DNA of 64,000 nucleotides, taken from positions 3,793,001 to 3,857,000 of the forward strand of contig NZ_CP077097.1 in the NCBI RefSeq assembly GCF_014269225.2, in the 5' to 3' direction. Below, piece by piece: positions 27,084 to 36,406 of this stretch (the stretch's first letter is position 1; each line of letters begins with the position of its first letter). The notes below the pieces were generated by a model that was not told the DNA's origin, ran no database searches, and was given only the letters and a program-made list of their open reading frames with translations. This stretch comes from Pseudomonas anuradhapurensis. Its GTDB lineage: Bacteria; Pseudomonadota; Gammaproteobacteria; Pseudomonadales; Pseudomonadaceae. The position numbers and the translations under genes were made by a program.

Positions 27084-28253
27084 ATGTCGCCACTCATTCA
27101 ACTGCTGGCCAGCGCCGTGGCGCTGATGATGGCCATGGGCATTGGCCGTTTCGCCCTGACCCCGCAGCTGCCGCAGCTGATCGCCGAGGGTCAGTTCGAC
27201 CTGACGGCGGCCGGGCTGGTGGCCGCGGCCAACTACCTGGGCTACTTCCTCGGCGCGCTCGATGCGATGTTCGCCCGCGCGCCTGGCCAGGTGCGCCTGC
27301 GCCTGCAGGGTGGGCTGTGGCTGTGCGTGGTACTGACCCTGGCCTCGTCGGCTGCCGACGGCTTCTACGGTCACCTGCTGCTGCGCTTCGGTACGGGCGT
27401 GGCCAGCGCCTGGGTGCTGGTGATGATCACCAGCCTCAGCCAGCAACTGGCTAATGCCCATAACCGCCAGCGCCTGGGTGCGCTGGTATTCGCCGGGCCC
27501 GGCCTGGGCATCGCGCTGACCGGCTTGCTGGCACTGCTGGCACATCGGCTGGGGCTGGGCTCGGCAGCGCTGTGGCTGATCTATGCCATGGCGGCACTGC
27601 TGATGCTGCTGGCGATCAGGCCCTGGCTACCCCAGGCACTGCAGGCAGCGCCCGCACCGCCTGTGCAGCAGGGCCGGCAACGGCGTGTCGGTATCGGCCG
27701 CCTGGGGCTGGTGTATGCCCTGTATGGCGTGGGTTACATCCTGCCGGCCACCTTCCTGTCGCAAATGGCCAGCCAGCAGTTTCACGGGCAGTGGCTGGCC
27801 GACCTGTTCTGGCCGGCGTTCGGCCTGGCGGCGGCGCTGGGTGTGCTGCTGGTGAGCCTGCGCCGCGGCGGGCGTACTTCGACCTGGTTGACCGTCACCC
27901 TGTGGTTGCAAGGGTTGGGTGTGCTGGCCTGCCTGATTGGCGGGGGTGTCGGGCTGGCCTTGGGCGTGGTGCTGTGTGGCGCGCCATTCCTGGCTTGCAT
28001 GCAGTTGGTGATGCAACGTTCGCGAGAGCTGGCGCCGCACGCGACACAGCGCAATGCCGGGTTGCTGACGGCGTGCTTTGCCCTGGGGCAGTTGAGCGGG
28101 CCGCTGCTGGCGGCGCTGAGCAGCCATTACAGTGGCGGGCTGCAACCCGCGCTGATGCTGGCGGCGGCTGGGCTGGTGGTGGCCGGTGGACTAGTGCAAC
28201 TGGCGGGTAATGCACAGCAGGACAATGCCTGCCAGGCCAGGATCACATCCTGA
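27084..28253 (+). CDS. YbfB/YjiJ family MFS transporter
   Basis: A 389-residue major facilitator of the YbfB/YjiJ family with 12 hydrophobic segments. The N-terminal MGIGRFALTPQLPQLI motif is diagnostic. ATG 27084 is preferred over GTG 27081 because AGGAG then has a 7-base spacing. The substrate is unknown. It is probably controlled by the divergent LysR regulator. Confidence 0.87.
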   Translation: MSPLIQLLASAVALMMAMGIGRFALTPQLPQLIAEGQFDLTAAGLVAAANYLGYFLGALDAMFARAPGQVRLRLQGGLWLCVVLTLASSAADGFYGHLLLRFGTGVASAWVLVMITSLSQQLANAHNRQRLGALVFAGPGLGIALTGLLALLAHRLGLGSAALWLIYAMAALLMLLAIRPWLPQALQAAPAPPVQQGRQRRVGIGRLGLVYALYGVGYILPATFLSQMASQQFHGQWLADLFWPAFGLAAALGVLLVSLRRGGRTSTWLTVTLWLQGLGVLACLIGGGVGLALGVVLCGAPFLACMQLVMQRSRELAPHATQRNAGLLTACFALGQLSGPLLAALSSHYSGGLQPALMLAAAGLVVAGGLVQLAGNAQQDNACQARITS

Positions 28254-28269
28254 TAGCTGTTACCGTACT

Positions 28270-28298
28270 GGCCTGTTCGTTTCATCTGCGAACAGGCC
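28270..28298. terminator. Convergent-gene hairpin
   Basis: GGCCTGTTCG-N9-CGAACAGGCC, a perfect 10-bp stem between the MFS and DMT gene ends, without a good T run on either side. Confidence 0.5.
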
Positions 28299-28313
28299 GG
28301 CAACGGCGCCAAA

Positions 28314-29240
28314 TCAACCGACAAACCGCCGCAGTTGCTGTTTCACCCACGGCTCGGCACTCACCAGGACCACTCCCAGCAGCACCATCAACGCCCCGAT
28401 CACGAAGTTCATGCTCAACGGCTCATCCAGCAGCAGCACGCCAAAGGTGACCCCGAACAGCGGGGTAATGAACGAAAATACCGCCAGGTTCGACGCCAGG
28501 TATTTGCGCAGCAACCAGAACCATGTCAGGTAACTGATGAACGACACCACGATGCCCTGGAACAGCACGCTGCCGATTGCCAGCGGGGTCAATACCACCG
28601 CACCGATCTGCCCGCTGAGCAAGGCAATCAGCAGCAGCCCGGCAAAGCCCACCGCCAGTTGGTAGAACAGGGTCAGGGTGGCGGGCGCTTCCGACAGCCG
28701 CGAGCAGCGCACCACCACGGTGGTCGCCCCCCAGGCCAGGCCGGCAATCACGCCAAAGGCATCCCCCAGCAAGGTACGGCCATCCATCTGCTCGAACGAC
28801 ATGCCGCCGGCGAATGCCGTGGCGATGCCGCCGAAAGCCAACAGAATGCCCAGCCATTGCAGCAACCGCAGGCGTTCGCTGGGCAGGCGGAAATGCAGGC
28901 CCAAGGCAGTGAACACCGGCGCGGTATAGAGGAACACCGACATGTGCGCCGCCGAAGTCAGCTTCAGCCCTTCGGCAATGAACAGAAACTCGAGGCCGAA
29001 CAAGCCACCTGCCAACACCCCGGCACGCCAGGTACCGCCGAGTTGGCCCCAACCGCCGCGCCAGCACAGCATCAGCCCTACCAGCACGGCGGCAATACCG
29101 TTGCGCAGCGCCGCCTGCATCACCGGCGCGATATCGACAGCGGCGGTCTTGATCAGCACCTGCTGGCAGCCCCAGATCAGGCACAGCCCCAGCATCACCT
29201 GCAAGGCAAAGGCGTCGGGGTTCTTGCGGACCGCGCTCAT
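28314..29240 (-). CDS. EamA/DMT-family transporter
   Basis: Ten-TM EamA transporter of 308 residues with two repeats (about 14-145 and 160-295). The N-terminal LGLCLIWGCQQVLIKTAAVDI and the C-terminal ITPLFGVTFGVLLLDEPLSMNFVIGALMVLLGV motifs are typical. It probably exports small metabolites; the substrate is unknown. It converges with the MFS gene. Confidence 0.88.
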   Translation of the reverse strand: MSAVRKNPDAFALQVMLGLCLIWGCQQVLIKTAAVDIAPVMQAALRNGIAAVLVGLMLCWRGGWGQLGGTWRAGVLAGGLFGLEFLFIAEGLKLTSAAHMSVFLYTAPVFTALGLHFRLPSERLRLLQWLGILLAFGGIATAFAGGMSFEQMDGRTLLGDAFGVIAGLAWGATTVVVRCSRLSEAPATLTLFYQLAVGFAGLLLIALLSGQIGAVVLTPLAIGSVLFQGIVVSFISYLTWFWLLRKYLASNLAVFSFITPLFGVTFGVLLLDEPLSMNFVIGALMVLLGVVLVSAEPWVKQQLRRFVG

Positions 29241-29346
29241 CGGCGGGCCTTCGGGGTAATCATGGGCATGGGCAAGGGCTCGGCAGTGTTCGGAAGCTAC
29301 CGATTATCGGGTTTCCAGGGCTGCCCTTGCCAGCCTCAAAACGACC

Positions 29347-29742
29347 TCAGGCAATCTGCGCCTTCGCCGACACCTGTTCGAAGGTGGTTTCGTCCAGCGC
29401 ATCCTCCTGCTCGTCCAGCACCTGGCGCGGGTGCTCGAAGCCAGGGATGCTGCTGTCGATCAGGCTCATCAGCCGCGAACCGCGTTCGGTCAGCACGAAG
29501 TTCTCACCGTTGCCGCCATCCTCTTCGGGGCGGCTTTCGATGTAGCCACGTTCGAACAGCAGCTTTTCGTATTCGCAGGCACGGGTTTTACGGTGGTCCA
29601 GGTCGCCCACCGGCTCTCCCTTGGCGGCCAGTGCCGCAGCGTGCTGCTCGGCATAAGGGCGTGGCGTGAAGCTGTGACCGGCGCCGTTCTGCACCTCGTG
29701 CAGCAAGCGTTCGATCAGGTCCCAGTCGTAGGCGATGCTCAT
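29347..29742 (-). CDS. DUF2513-like winged-helix protein
   Basis: A 131-residue hypothetical protein. The opening YDWDLIERLLHEVQ, a central conserved helix (DHRKTRACEYEKLLFERGYIES) and FVLTERGSRLMSLID recall DUF2513, a small predicted winged-helix family common near mobile elements. It has an acidic C-terminus. ATG 29742 is chosen because similarity begins there. It is divergent from the toxin-antitoxin module with 175 bp between; a functional link is not shown. Confidence 0.6.
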   Translation of the reverse strand: MSIAYDWDLIERLLHEVQNGAGHSFTPRPYAEQHAAALAAKGEPVGDLDHRKTRACEYEKLLFERGYIESRPEEDGGNGENFVLTERGSRLMSLIDSSIPGFEHPRQVLDEQEDALDETTFEQVSAKAQIA

Positions 29743-29891
29743 GGCTATGGGCTCCTGCTGTGGACGGAAGGGGTACACAAGGTGGGACCCGTCGGTGAGC
29801 CGTGGTGTTCCGAAGATCTTGGCGCGGTGATGTGCCAACCCTGAAGCCGCTGATACGGAAACAGGCAGAAACCGTTTGCCGTATAGCCATC

Positions 29892-29909
29892 TGTAGTTTA
29901 TAAACTACA
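29892..29909. promoter_or_regulatory. Operator palindrome of the RelE/HigA-type module
   Basis: TGTAGTTTATAAACTACA, an 18-bp perfect palindrome ending 8 bp before the toxin ATG. It contains a TATAAA -10-like core, so a bound antitoxin would block the promoter. Confidence 0.75.
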
Positions 29910-29917
29910 TTAACTCG

Positions 29918-30220
29918 ATGAAGAAAATCGAATCCAGCAGTTTCAGACATTGGGTGACGGGTCTCCGAGACGTTAATGCCAGGACCCGAATCATTTCTCG
30001 GATCAACCGGTTGATGGAGGGCCTGCCTGGCGACGTATCACCGGTCGGCCACGGCGTCAGTGAGCTCAGGGTTCACTATGGGCCTGGCTACCGGGTGTAC
30101 TTCCATCAGGCTGGCAGCACGTTTGTCATTCTGCTTTGCGGCGGCGACAAAGGCAGCCAACAGCGAGACATCAAGACAGCCCACCAGATTCTGCGTTCGT
30201 GGAGGATGCAAAATGACTGA
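29918..30220 (+). CDS. RelE/ParE-family toxin (HigB-type addiction module killer)
   Basis: Probable mRNA interferase of 100 residues of the addiction-module killer family (TIGR02683 type). FRHWVTGLRDVNARTRIISRIN, the VGHGVSELRVHYGPGYRVYF motif and CGGDKGSQQRDIKTAH are characteristic. The toxin gene comes first and overlaps the antitoxin by 8 bp, as in HigBA-type modules. No Shine-Dalgarno sequence is visible before the ATG, which is only 8 bp from the operator; a leaderless or very short-leader transcript is possible. Confidence 0.88.
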   Translation: MKKIESSSFRHWVTGLRDVNARTRIISRINRLMEGLPGDVSPVGHGVSELRVHYGPGYRVYFHQAGSTFVILLCGGDKGSQQRDIKTAHQILRSWRMQND

Positions 30221-30527
30221 AACCTTCTCTGAATTCGACCCCGCCCAGTACCTCACTACCCCTGAAGCGATCGCGCAGTTCATGACCGACGCACTCGAGA
30301 CCGGGGATGCCGGCTATGTCGCCAAGGCTGTAGGCGTGGTGGCTCGTGCAAAAGGCATGAGCGAGCTGGCGAAAGAAACCGGCCTGTCGCGCGAGCAGCT
30401 CTATCGGTCCTTCAGTGAGCATGGCAACCCGACTCTGAAATCATTTCTGACTGTGATGAAGGCGCTGGGCATAGACATGACGGCGCAGCCTCACCTCGCG
30501 GGCCATCGGTCAAGGCCGTTGAACTAA
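30213..30527 (+). CDS. HigA-type antitoxin (XRE family addiction module antidote)
   Basis: A 104-residue antidote protein. FDPAQYLTTPEAIAQFMTDALETGD at the N-terminus is the antidote signature, followed by an XRE HTH (about 55-95: GMSELAKETGLSREQLYRSFSEHGNPTLKSFLTVMKALG). It should neutralise the overlapping toxin and repress the promoter palindrome at 29892. Its ATG has GGAGG about 11 bases upstream, inside the toxin gene. Confidence 0.88.
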   Translation: MTETFSEFDPAQYLTTPEAIAQFMTDALETGDAGYVAKAVGVVARAKGMSELAKETGLSREQLYRSFSEHGNPTLKSFLTVMKALGIDMTAQPHLAGHRSRPLN

Positions 30528-30578
30528 CGGCAAGGCCCATGCCTCCACCGGGCATCACCACCGCCGGAGGTATAAAGG

Positions 30579-30851
30579 ATGAAACCGCTGCTGCCCATTG
30601 CCTGCGCCATAGCCCTGTTCTGCGCCCTGCCCGTCTGGGCCTGCACGCCGGAGGAAGCGACGCAGAAACGTGAAGAGCTGGCCGGGTTGGTTACCCAGCT
30701 GACCGAGCAGAATCCGCAGAAGGCCAAGGAGATCAATGACGAGCTGCAAAGAATGGAGCTTGGAACGGCGAGCAAGGACTTGCCCGACAAGTGTCAGCTG
30801 ATCGACAAGCGGATCAAGGAGCTGAAAGCGGCAGAGAACAAGGCTGACTGA
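30579..30851 (+). CDS. Small exported protein of unknown function
   Basis: A 90-residue protein with a clear signal peptide (MKPLLPIACAIALFCALPVWA; cleavage near 21), then C22-TPEEATQKREELAG and a charged, helical, coiled-coil-like remainder with a second cysteine near 72. The signal resembles Sec type I; the cysteine at +1 is not in a convincing lipobox. GGAGG lies upstream of the ATG. I do not recognise a function. Confidence 0.7.
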   Translation: MKPLLPIACAIALFCALPVWACTPEEATQKREELAGLVTQLTEQNPQKAKEINDELQRMELGTASKDLPDKCQLIDKRIKELKAAENKAD

Positions 30852-30873
30852 CCACTTGCCGCCGGCGTGCGCC

Positions 30874-30991
30874 CTATAGGAGCGGCCTGGCGTCGCGAAA
30901 GGGCCGCAAAGCGGCCCCCGGATGGATGCGTCAGTGTGGGAATCTTGGGGCTGCTGCGCAGCCCTTTCGCGACGCAAGGCCGCTCCTACAA
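30874..30991. repeat. REP-like inverted pair (type B)
   Basis: Opposed TAGGAGCGGCCTxGCGTCGCGA-type units with GGGCYGC..GCRGCCC hairpins between convergent genes. Confidence 0.8.
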
Positions 30992-31018
30992 AGAACGCTC
31001 AGCCTGTGACGGCGCTGG

Positions 31019-32341
31019 TTACTCCGCCGCCGCCTTGCGCTTCTTCAACGGTGCCAAGCCATCGGAGCTGGCCAGCGGTGCATTGGCCTTCGGCTTGGCG
31101 GTTGGCTTGCGCTTGGCCGCGGCTTTCTTGTCACCCGACTTCTTCTCGACCTTTTTCTTCTTGCTACCGGCCGCCTTGCCCGAGGCCTTGACCTTCTTCG
31201 GCCCGTTGTAGGTGCCCTTCACTTCCTTGATCACCCGGCGCTCGAACTGCTGCTTGAGGTAGCGCTCGATGCTCGACATCAGGTTCCAGTCGTTGTGGGT
31301 GATCAGCGAGATTGCCAGGCCTTCGCCACCGGCACGGCCAGTACGGCCCACGCGGTGCACATACTCGTCACCGCTGCGCGGCATGTCGAAGTTGATCACC
31401 AGGTCCAGGCCGTCGATGTCCAGGCCACGGGCAGCCACGTCGGTGGCCACCAGCACCTTGGAACTGCCCTGCTTGAAGCGGTCCAGGGCCAGCTTGCGGT
31501 CCTTCTGGTCCTTTTCGCCGTGCAGCACGAAGGCCTTCACGTCCTTGGCCACCAGGTGGCCGTAGATGCGATCGGCCAGGGCGCGGGTGTTGGTGAAGAT
31601 GATCGCCTTGTCGAACGTCTCGTTGGCCAGCAGCCACTGCACGATCTGCTCTTTGTGCTGTTCGTGGTCGGCGGTGATGATCTGCTGGCGGGTGCCTTCG
31701 GCCAGCTGCGAGACGCTGTTGAGCATCAGGTGCTCCGGGTCTTTCAGCACCTTGCCGATGATGTCGCGCAGCGCAGCGCCGCCGGTGGTGGCCGAGAACA
31801 GCAGGGTCTGCTGGCGGTTCTCGCACTCCTTGCACAGGCGCTCCATGTCTTCGGCGAAGCCCATGTCGAGCATGCGGTCGGCTTCGTCGAGGATCAACAC
31901 CTGCACATGGGACAGGTCAAGGTTGCCGGCATTCAGCTGCTCCAGCAGGCGGCCCGGGGTGCCGATCAGCACGTCCGGCACCTTGCGCAGCATGGCGGCC
32001 TGTTCCTTGAAGTCCTCGCCACCGGTGACCAGGCCCGCCTTGATGTAGGTGAACTGCGAGAACAGCTGCACCTGCTTGAGGGTTTGCTGGGCCAGTTCAC
32101 GGGTCGGCAGCAGGATCAGCGCGCGGATCTCCACACGGCGCTCGCGCAGGTCGACCAGGCGGTTGAGCAGTGGCAGCACGAAGGCTGCGGTCTTGCCGCT
32201 GCCGGTCTGTGCGGTCACGCGCAGGTCACGCCCTTGCAGGGCCAGGGGGATGGCCGCGGCCTGCACCGGGGTTGGCTCGACAAAGTTAAGCTCGGCCACG
32301 GCTTTAAGCAGGCGTTCGTGCAGGGCGAATTGGGAGAACAC
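31019..32341 (-). CDS. DEAD-box ATP-dependent RNA helicase (SrmB/RhlE-like)
   Basis: RNA helicase of 440 residues. Q motif FVEPTPVQ, Walker A AQTGSGKT (K50), PTRELA, GTPGR, DEAD (152-155), SAT, ARGLD and HRVGRTGRAG are all present. A Lys/Ala-rich basic tail (about 375-440) probably binds RNA, as in ribosome-assembly or cold-adaptation helicases. GTG 32341 (FSQFALHERLL) is preferred: GAGG sits eight bases upstream and homologues start here; an ATG at 32380 lacks a ribosome-binding site. Confidence 0.9.
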   Translation of the reverse strand: MFSQFALHERLLKAVAELNFVEPTPVQAAAIPLALQGRDLRVTAQTGSGKTAAFVLPLLNRLVDLRERRVEIRALILLPTRELAQQTLKQVQLFSQFTYIKAGLVTGGEDFKEQAAMLRKVPDVLIGTPGRLLEQLNAGNLDLSHVQVLILDEADRMLDMGFAEDMERLCKECENRQQTLLFSATTGGAALRDIIGKVLKDPEHLMLNSVSQLAEGTRQQIITADHEQHKEQIVQWLLANETFDKAIIFTNTRALADRIYGHLVAKDVKAFVLHGEKDQKDRKLALDRFKQGSSKVLVATDVAARGLDIDGLDLVINFDMPRSGDEYVHRVGRTGRAGGEGLAISLITHNDWNLMSSIERYLKQQFERRVIKEVKGTYNGPKKVKASGKAAGSKKKKVEKKSGDKKAAAKRKPTAKPKANAPLASSDGLAPLKKRKAAAE

Positions 32342-32483
32342 GGAGGTAACCTCAGGCAAGTGCGGGAAATTCAGTTGCATAGGGTAACGTTTTCTGCCGC
32401 CTTAGCCGAATTTCTTTTGGCAACTTCATTGCCATCCGCGCTCTAATGGCGCTTCGTTTGGCAACAAGACTGTACGCAAGCCC

Positions 32484-33785
32484 ATGGATATCCAACGAAT
32501 CTGGCGTGACTCCCTCGACCTGTGGGGCACCCTCGACCGCCATCCAATGCTGCACGCGGCCATTGGCCTGGCGGTGCTGCTGCTGATCTCCCTGGTAATC
32601 GGCCGCCTGGCGCGCTTTTTGGTGCTGCATGGCGCCCGCCTGCTGGCCCGCCAGCCGGCGCTGAGGTGGCTGGACGACTTGCGCAACAACAAGGTTTTCC
32701 ACCGCCTGGCCCAGACCACGCCGTCGCTGGTGCTGCAGTTCGGCCTGAAACTGGTGCCGGAGCTGTCCGATACCGCCCAGCACTTCCTCGGCAATGTCGC
32801 CCTGGCCTTCACCCTGCTGTTCATGACCCTGGCGCTGTCCTGCCTGCTGGATGCCCTGCTCGACATCTACGCCCGCACCGAACACGCCCGCACCCGCTCG
32901 ATCAAGGGTTACGTGCAACTGGCCAAGATGATGCTGTGGATCTTCGCCGCCATTGTCATCGTCGCCACCCTGATCGACCGGTCCCCGCTGTTGCTGCTGT
33001 CGGGCCTGGGTGCGATGTCGGCGGTGCTGCTGTTGGTATACAAGGACACCCTGCTGTCGTTCGTCGCCAGCGTGCAGCTGACCAGCAACGACATGCTGCA
33101 CGTGGGTGACTGGATCGAAATGCCCCAGGTCGGCGCCGATGGCGACGTGGTCGACATTACCCTGCACACGGTGAAGGTGCAGAACTTCGACAAGACCATC
33201 GTCTCCATCCCCACCTGGCGCCTGATGAGCGAGTCGTTCCGTAACTACCGCGGCATGCAGCAGTCCGGTGGCCGGCGTATCAAGCGCAGCCTGTTCATCG
33301 ATGCCGCCGGGGTGCGCTTTCTCACCCGCGAAGAAGAACACCGCCTGAGCCAGGTGCACCTGCTGGCCGACTACCTGGCTGGCAAGCGCCAGGAGCTGCA
33401 GCGCTGGAACGAGGCCATGGGGCCGGTGGCCGAGCTGTCGGCCAACCGCCGCAAGCTCACCAACATCGGCACCTTCCGCGCCTTTGCTTTGGCCTACCTG
33501 AAAAACCACCCCAACGTGCACCCGAACATGACCTGCATGGTGCGGCAGATGCAGACCACCGCCGAGGGCGTGCCGCTGGAGATCTACTGCTTCACCACTA
33601 CCACGGTGTGGGCGGATTACGAGCGGATCCAGGGGGATATCTTCGATTACTTGCTGGCGGTGTTGCCGGAGTTCGGGCTGAGCTTGTATCAGCAGCCGAG
33701 TGGCAATGACATGCGGGTGGGGTTGGCGGGGCGCGCGGCTCCAGAGCCAATGCCGCGCCGCCTTGAAGAAATGAACGAGGTTTGA
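32484..33785 (+). CDS. MscS-family mechanosensitive channel (YbdG-like)
   Basis: Channel of 433 residues. Several N-terminal TM helices (about 20-45, 95-120, 150-200) precede an MscS pore and beta domain (LGAMSAVLLLVYKDTLLSFVASVQL, HVGDWIEMP, FDKTIVSIPTWRLMSESFRNY). The large cytosolic part and RNYRGMQQSGGRRIKRSL are typical of YbdG, a minor-conductance osmotic channel of E. coli. Gating is inferred from family membership. A terminator hairpin follows. Confidence 0.9.
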   Translation: MDIQRIWRDSLDLWGTLDRHPMLHAAIGLAVLLLISLVIGRLARFLVLHGARLLARQPALRWLDDLRNNKVFHRLAQTTPSLVLQFGLKLVPELSDTAQHFLGNVALAFTLLFMTLALSCLLDALLDIYARTEHARTRSIKGYVQLAKMMLWIFAAIVIVATLIDRSPLLLLSGLGAMSAVLLLVYKDTLLSFVASVQLTSNDMLHVGDWIEMPQVGADGDVVDITLHTVKVQNFDKTIVSIPTWRLMSESFRNYRGMQQSGGRRIKRSLFIDAAGVRFLTREEEHRLSQVHLLADYLAGKRQELQRWNEAMGPVAELSANRRKLTNIGTFRAFALAYLKNHPNVHPNMTCMVRQMQTTAEGVPLEIYCFTTTTVWADYERIQGDIFDYLLAVLPEFGLSLYQQPSGNDMRVGLAGRAAPEPMPRRLEEMNEV

Positions 33786-33792
33786 GTTTACC

Positions 33793-33820
33793 GGGGCTGC
33801 TTTGCAGCCCCTTCCCTTTT
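33793..33820 (+). terminator. Rho-independent terminator
   Basis: GGGGCTGC-TTT-GCAGCCCC stem followed by TTCCCTTTT, 7 bp after the channel gene. Confidence 0.7.
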
Positions 33821-35208
33821 CAAGGCCGCGTCAGGGAACCGCATTCCTTGTTTGCCAAAAGCGGCTTGCTTTCCCGGCTGTGAACCATGCAGTACAACGC
33901 GCCAGCCAGAATCAACCCCATCGCCCAACTGATATCCGCCCCCAGCCACTCAGCCACAAAGCCCGTATAGAACGACAGCTTCATGAACGGGATGGTACCG
34001 ATGATCGACACCGCATACACCGCCAGGCTCCGACGATTGAAGCAGCCGTAACGCCCCTTGGCGTCGTACAGCGCCCCAACATCATAGTGGCCACGGCACA
34101 CCCAGTAGTAATCCACCAGGTTGATCGCGCTCCATGGGATCAGCAGGTACAGCTGGCCGATCAGGATGTCGGCAAAGAACGTATCGAAATTGTACTGGGT
34201 GGCGATGGCGATCACCGTTGCCGCTGCGGTCAGGCCAGCCATTACCAGGGCCTTGGCCGTCGCAGTCACGCGGCGGATGGTCTTGAACGCGCCAAAGATC
34301 GTGATCGACGACATGTAGGCGCTGTACAGGCACAGGACGTTGTACTGGATCACCCCCAGCGCAATCACGGCCAGCGCCAACGGCGCCCACGGGCCAAACA
34401 AGGCGGCGATGGCTGTGGCCGGGTCATGGCCCAAGGCCGAGGGCAGTTCCACGGCCACCAGCGCGCCCAGTGCCATCATGGCGAAGGAGCCCAGCGCACA
34501 ACCGCAGTAGGTGGCCCAGAACGTGGCGCGCGGGTTGACGTTGGCCGGGAGGTAGCGCGAGTAATCAGCCACATAGGGGCCATAGCCCAGCGTCCACGAG
34601 GCCGACTGGGCCACGATCAGGTTGAACGCGGTGAACGAAAAGCCGGTACTCACCGCCGTCGTGGTCGCCATGTCGCCAGGGTGCAGCAGGATCAGCACCA
34701 GGGCGCCGGCAAACACCAGCGTGGACAACAGGCTCATCCAGGCCCCCAGGCGGTGGATGAGTTCGTAGCCGACAAAGCCGATGACAAAGGTCAGTACACC
34801 AACCACCACGATGGCCTGGTCATCGCTCATCGGCACCAGGGCCTGCAGGGCATTGCGCATCAGCACGCCGCTGGCGGCGAGGAACAGGACTGCGGCGGTG
34901 ACCATCACCAACAGCGGAAGCGCCGCACCGTGGACGCCGAACTGGGCCCGGCTCTGGATCATCTGGGGCACGCCCAGGTGCGGGCCCTGGGCAGAGTGCG
35001 CGGCCATGAACACGGTGCCGATCAGGTTGCCGACCAGCAGGCCGAGCAAGGTCCAGCCCAGGCTCAGCCCCGAGGCGACGCCCAGGGTGCCGACCATCAG
35101 GGCGGTTATCTGGAAGTTGGAGCTGAACCAGATGGTGAACAATCGTTTGGGCGTACCATAACGCTCAGCGTGTGGGACAAATTCGATACTTCGCGTTTCT
35201 AGCTTCAC
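33820..35208 (-). CDS. NCS1-family purine/cytosine-type permease
   Basis: A 462-residue NCS1 transporter with about 12 TM segments. Conserved features include FxIWFSSNFQITALMVGTLG near the N-terminus, QSRAQFGVHGAALP and WTLGYGPYVADYSRYLP. Such proteins import nucleobases or related compounds; the substrate cannot be read from sequence. The start is GTG 35208 with GGGAG seven bases upstream. It converges on the channel gene. Confidence 0.88.
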   Translation of the reverse strand: MKLETRSIEFVPHAERYGTPKRLFTIWFSSNFQITALMVGTLGVASGLSLGWTLLGLLVGNLIGTVFMAAHSAQGPHLGVPQMIQSRAQFGVHGAALPLLVMVTAAVLFLAASGVLMRNALQALVPMSDDQAIVVVGVLTFVIGFVGYELIHRLGAWMSLLSTLVFAGALVLILLHPGDMATTTAVSTGFSFTAFNLIVAQSASWTLGYGPYVADYSRYLPANVNPRATFWATYCGCALGSFAMMALGALVAVELPSALGHDPATAIAALFGPWAPLALAVIALGVIQYNVLCLYSAYMSSITIFGAFKTIRRVTATAKALVMAGLTAAATVIAIATQYNFDTFFADILIGQLYLLIPWSAINLVDYYWVCRGHYDVGALYDAKGRYGCFNRRSLAVYAVSIIGTIPFMKLSFYTGFVAEWLGADISWAMGLILAGALYCMVHSRESKPLLANKECGSLTRP

Positions 35209-35286
35209 GCCGGTCTCCCGCTTTTATTTTTTTGATTATCGGGTAGCCACCGACAGATTTCGGGCCCAGTAACGAACGCGTCATAG

Positions 35287-36162
35287 CTAGCTGCGCCATG
35301 CCTTGCTCGACAACGTCAGGCTACCCAGGCGGCTCATCCACACCGACGCCAGGATCACCGCCCCGCCGAGCAACAGCCGGCCCAATGGCTCGTGCTGGTT
35401 CCAGATCAGCAGGTTCAGCAGCAAACCTACCGGCACATGCAGGTTGTTCATCACCGCCAGCGTCGCGCCGGAAACCAGGCAGGCGCCCTTGTTCCACCAG
35501 TACAGCCCCAGCGCTGTCGGGCACAGGCCGAGGAACAGCAACACCAGCCATTGCACGTTGGTGCTCGGCAGGTGCTGGGCGTTGCCGAACAGCAGGAACG
35601 CCGGTAGCACCACGATCAGCGCGCCCAGGTAGAAGTAGCCAAAGCGCTTGTAGTGCGGCAGGTCGCTGGGGTGGCGTGCGACCAGGTGGCGGTAGAGCAC
35701 CTGGCCGGCGGCGTAGGTGAAGTTGGCCAGTTGCAGCAGCAGGAAGCCGATGAAGAACTCGCCGCTGATGGTGTCGAAGCGGATCACCGCAGCGCCGGCC
35801 ACCGCCACCAGCGCTGCCACCAGGGCCCACGGGTTGAAGCGGCGGTTCATGGCATCTTCGATCAAGGTCACGTGCAATGGCGTGAGGATGGTGAACAGCA
35901 GCACCTCCGGCACACTGAGTACGCGGAAGCTGAGGTACAGGCAGACGTAGGTGATGCCGTACTGCAGCGCGCCGATCAGCAGCATCGAGCGCATGAAGCG
36001 CGGCTCGACCTGGCGCCAGCGGGTCAGTGGCAGGAACACCAGGCCAGCCAGCACCACGCGCGCGAGCACGGCGAAGTAGCTGTCGACGTGCCCGGCCAGG
36101 TACTCGCCGATCAGGCTGAAGGAAAACGCCTGGATCAGCGCGACGATTATCAGGTAGCCCAT
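35287..36162 (-). CDS. EamA/DMT-family carboxylate/amino acid/amine-type transporter
   Basis: Ten-TM transporter of 291 residues with two EamA repeats. The RVLSVPEVLLFTILTPLHVTLIEDAMNRRF segment and LGLCPTALGLYWWNKGACLVSG identify the subgroup often labelled carboxylate/amino acid/amine transporter. GAGAGG lies just upstream of ATG 36162. No regulator is adjacent and the substrate is unknown. Confidence 0.87.
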   Translation of the reverse strand: MGYLIIVALIQAFSFSLIGEYLAGHVDSYFAVLARVVLAGLVFLPLTRWRQVEPRFMRSMLLIGALQYGITYVCLYLSFRVLSVPEVLLFTILTPLHVTLIEDAMNRRFNPWALVAALVAVAGAAVIRFDTISGEFFIGFLLLQLANFTYAAGQVLYRHLVARHPSDLPHYKRFGYFYLGALIVVLPAFLLFGNAQHLPSTNVQWLVLLFLGLCPTALGLYWWNKGACLVSGATLAVMNNLHVPVGLLLNLLIWNQHEPLGRLLLGGAVILASVWMSRLGSLTLSSKAWRS

Positions 36163-36256
36163 GGGTGCCTCTCGGGGATCAAGGGCGCGACCTTAGCGGG
36201 TTGCGGGGGATGAGTTCAACCATGAGGACTGTAAGGGCGGCAGCGCACGCGGTCTT

Positions 36257-36372
36257 TGTAGGAGCGGCCTTGTGTCGCGAAAGGGCTGCGAAGCAGCCCC
36301 AGGATCTCAGCACAGCAGCACAAATCGCCGGGGCTGCTTCGCAGCCCTTTCGCGACACAAGGCCGCTCCTAC
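36257..36372. repeat. REP-like inverted pair (type B)
   Basis: Opposed GTAGGAGCGGCCTTGTGTCGCGA units with GGGCTGC..GCAGCCC hairpins in the 322-bp gap between the DMT gene and azoR; the rest of the gap holds the azoR terminator. Confidence 0.82.
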
Positions 36373-36406
36373 ACAGAGCCAGAGCAGAGCGCATGTGCAC
36401 AGACAT

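Noticed and set aside
29347..30851. Prophage remnant around the toxin-antitoxin genes
   Set aside because: No integrase, structural phage genes, tRNA target or attachment repeats are present; only a small accessory patch is supported.
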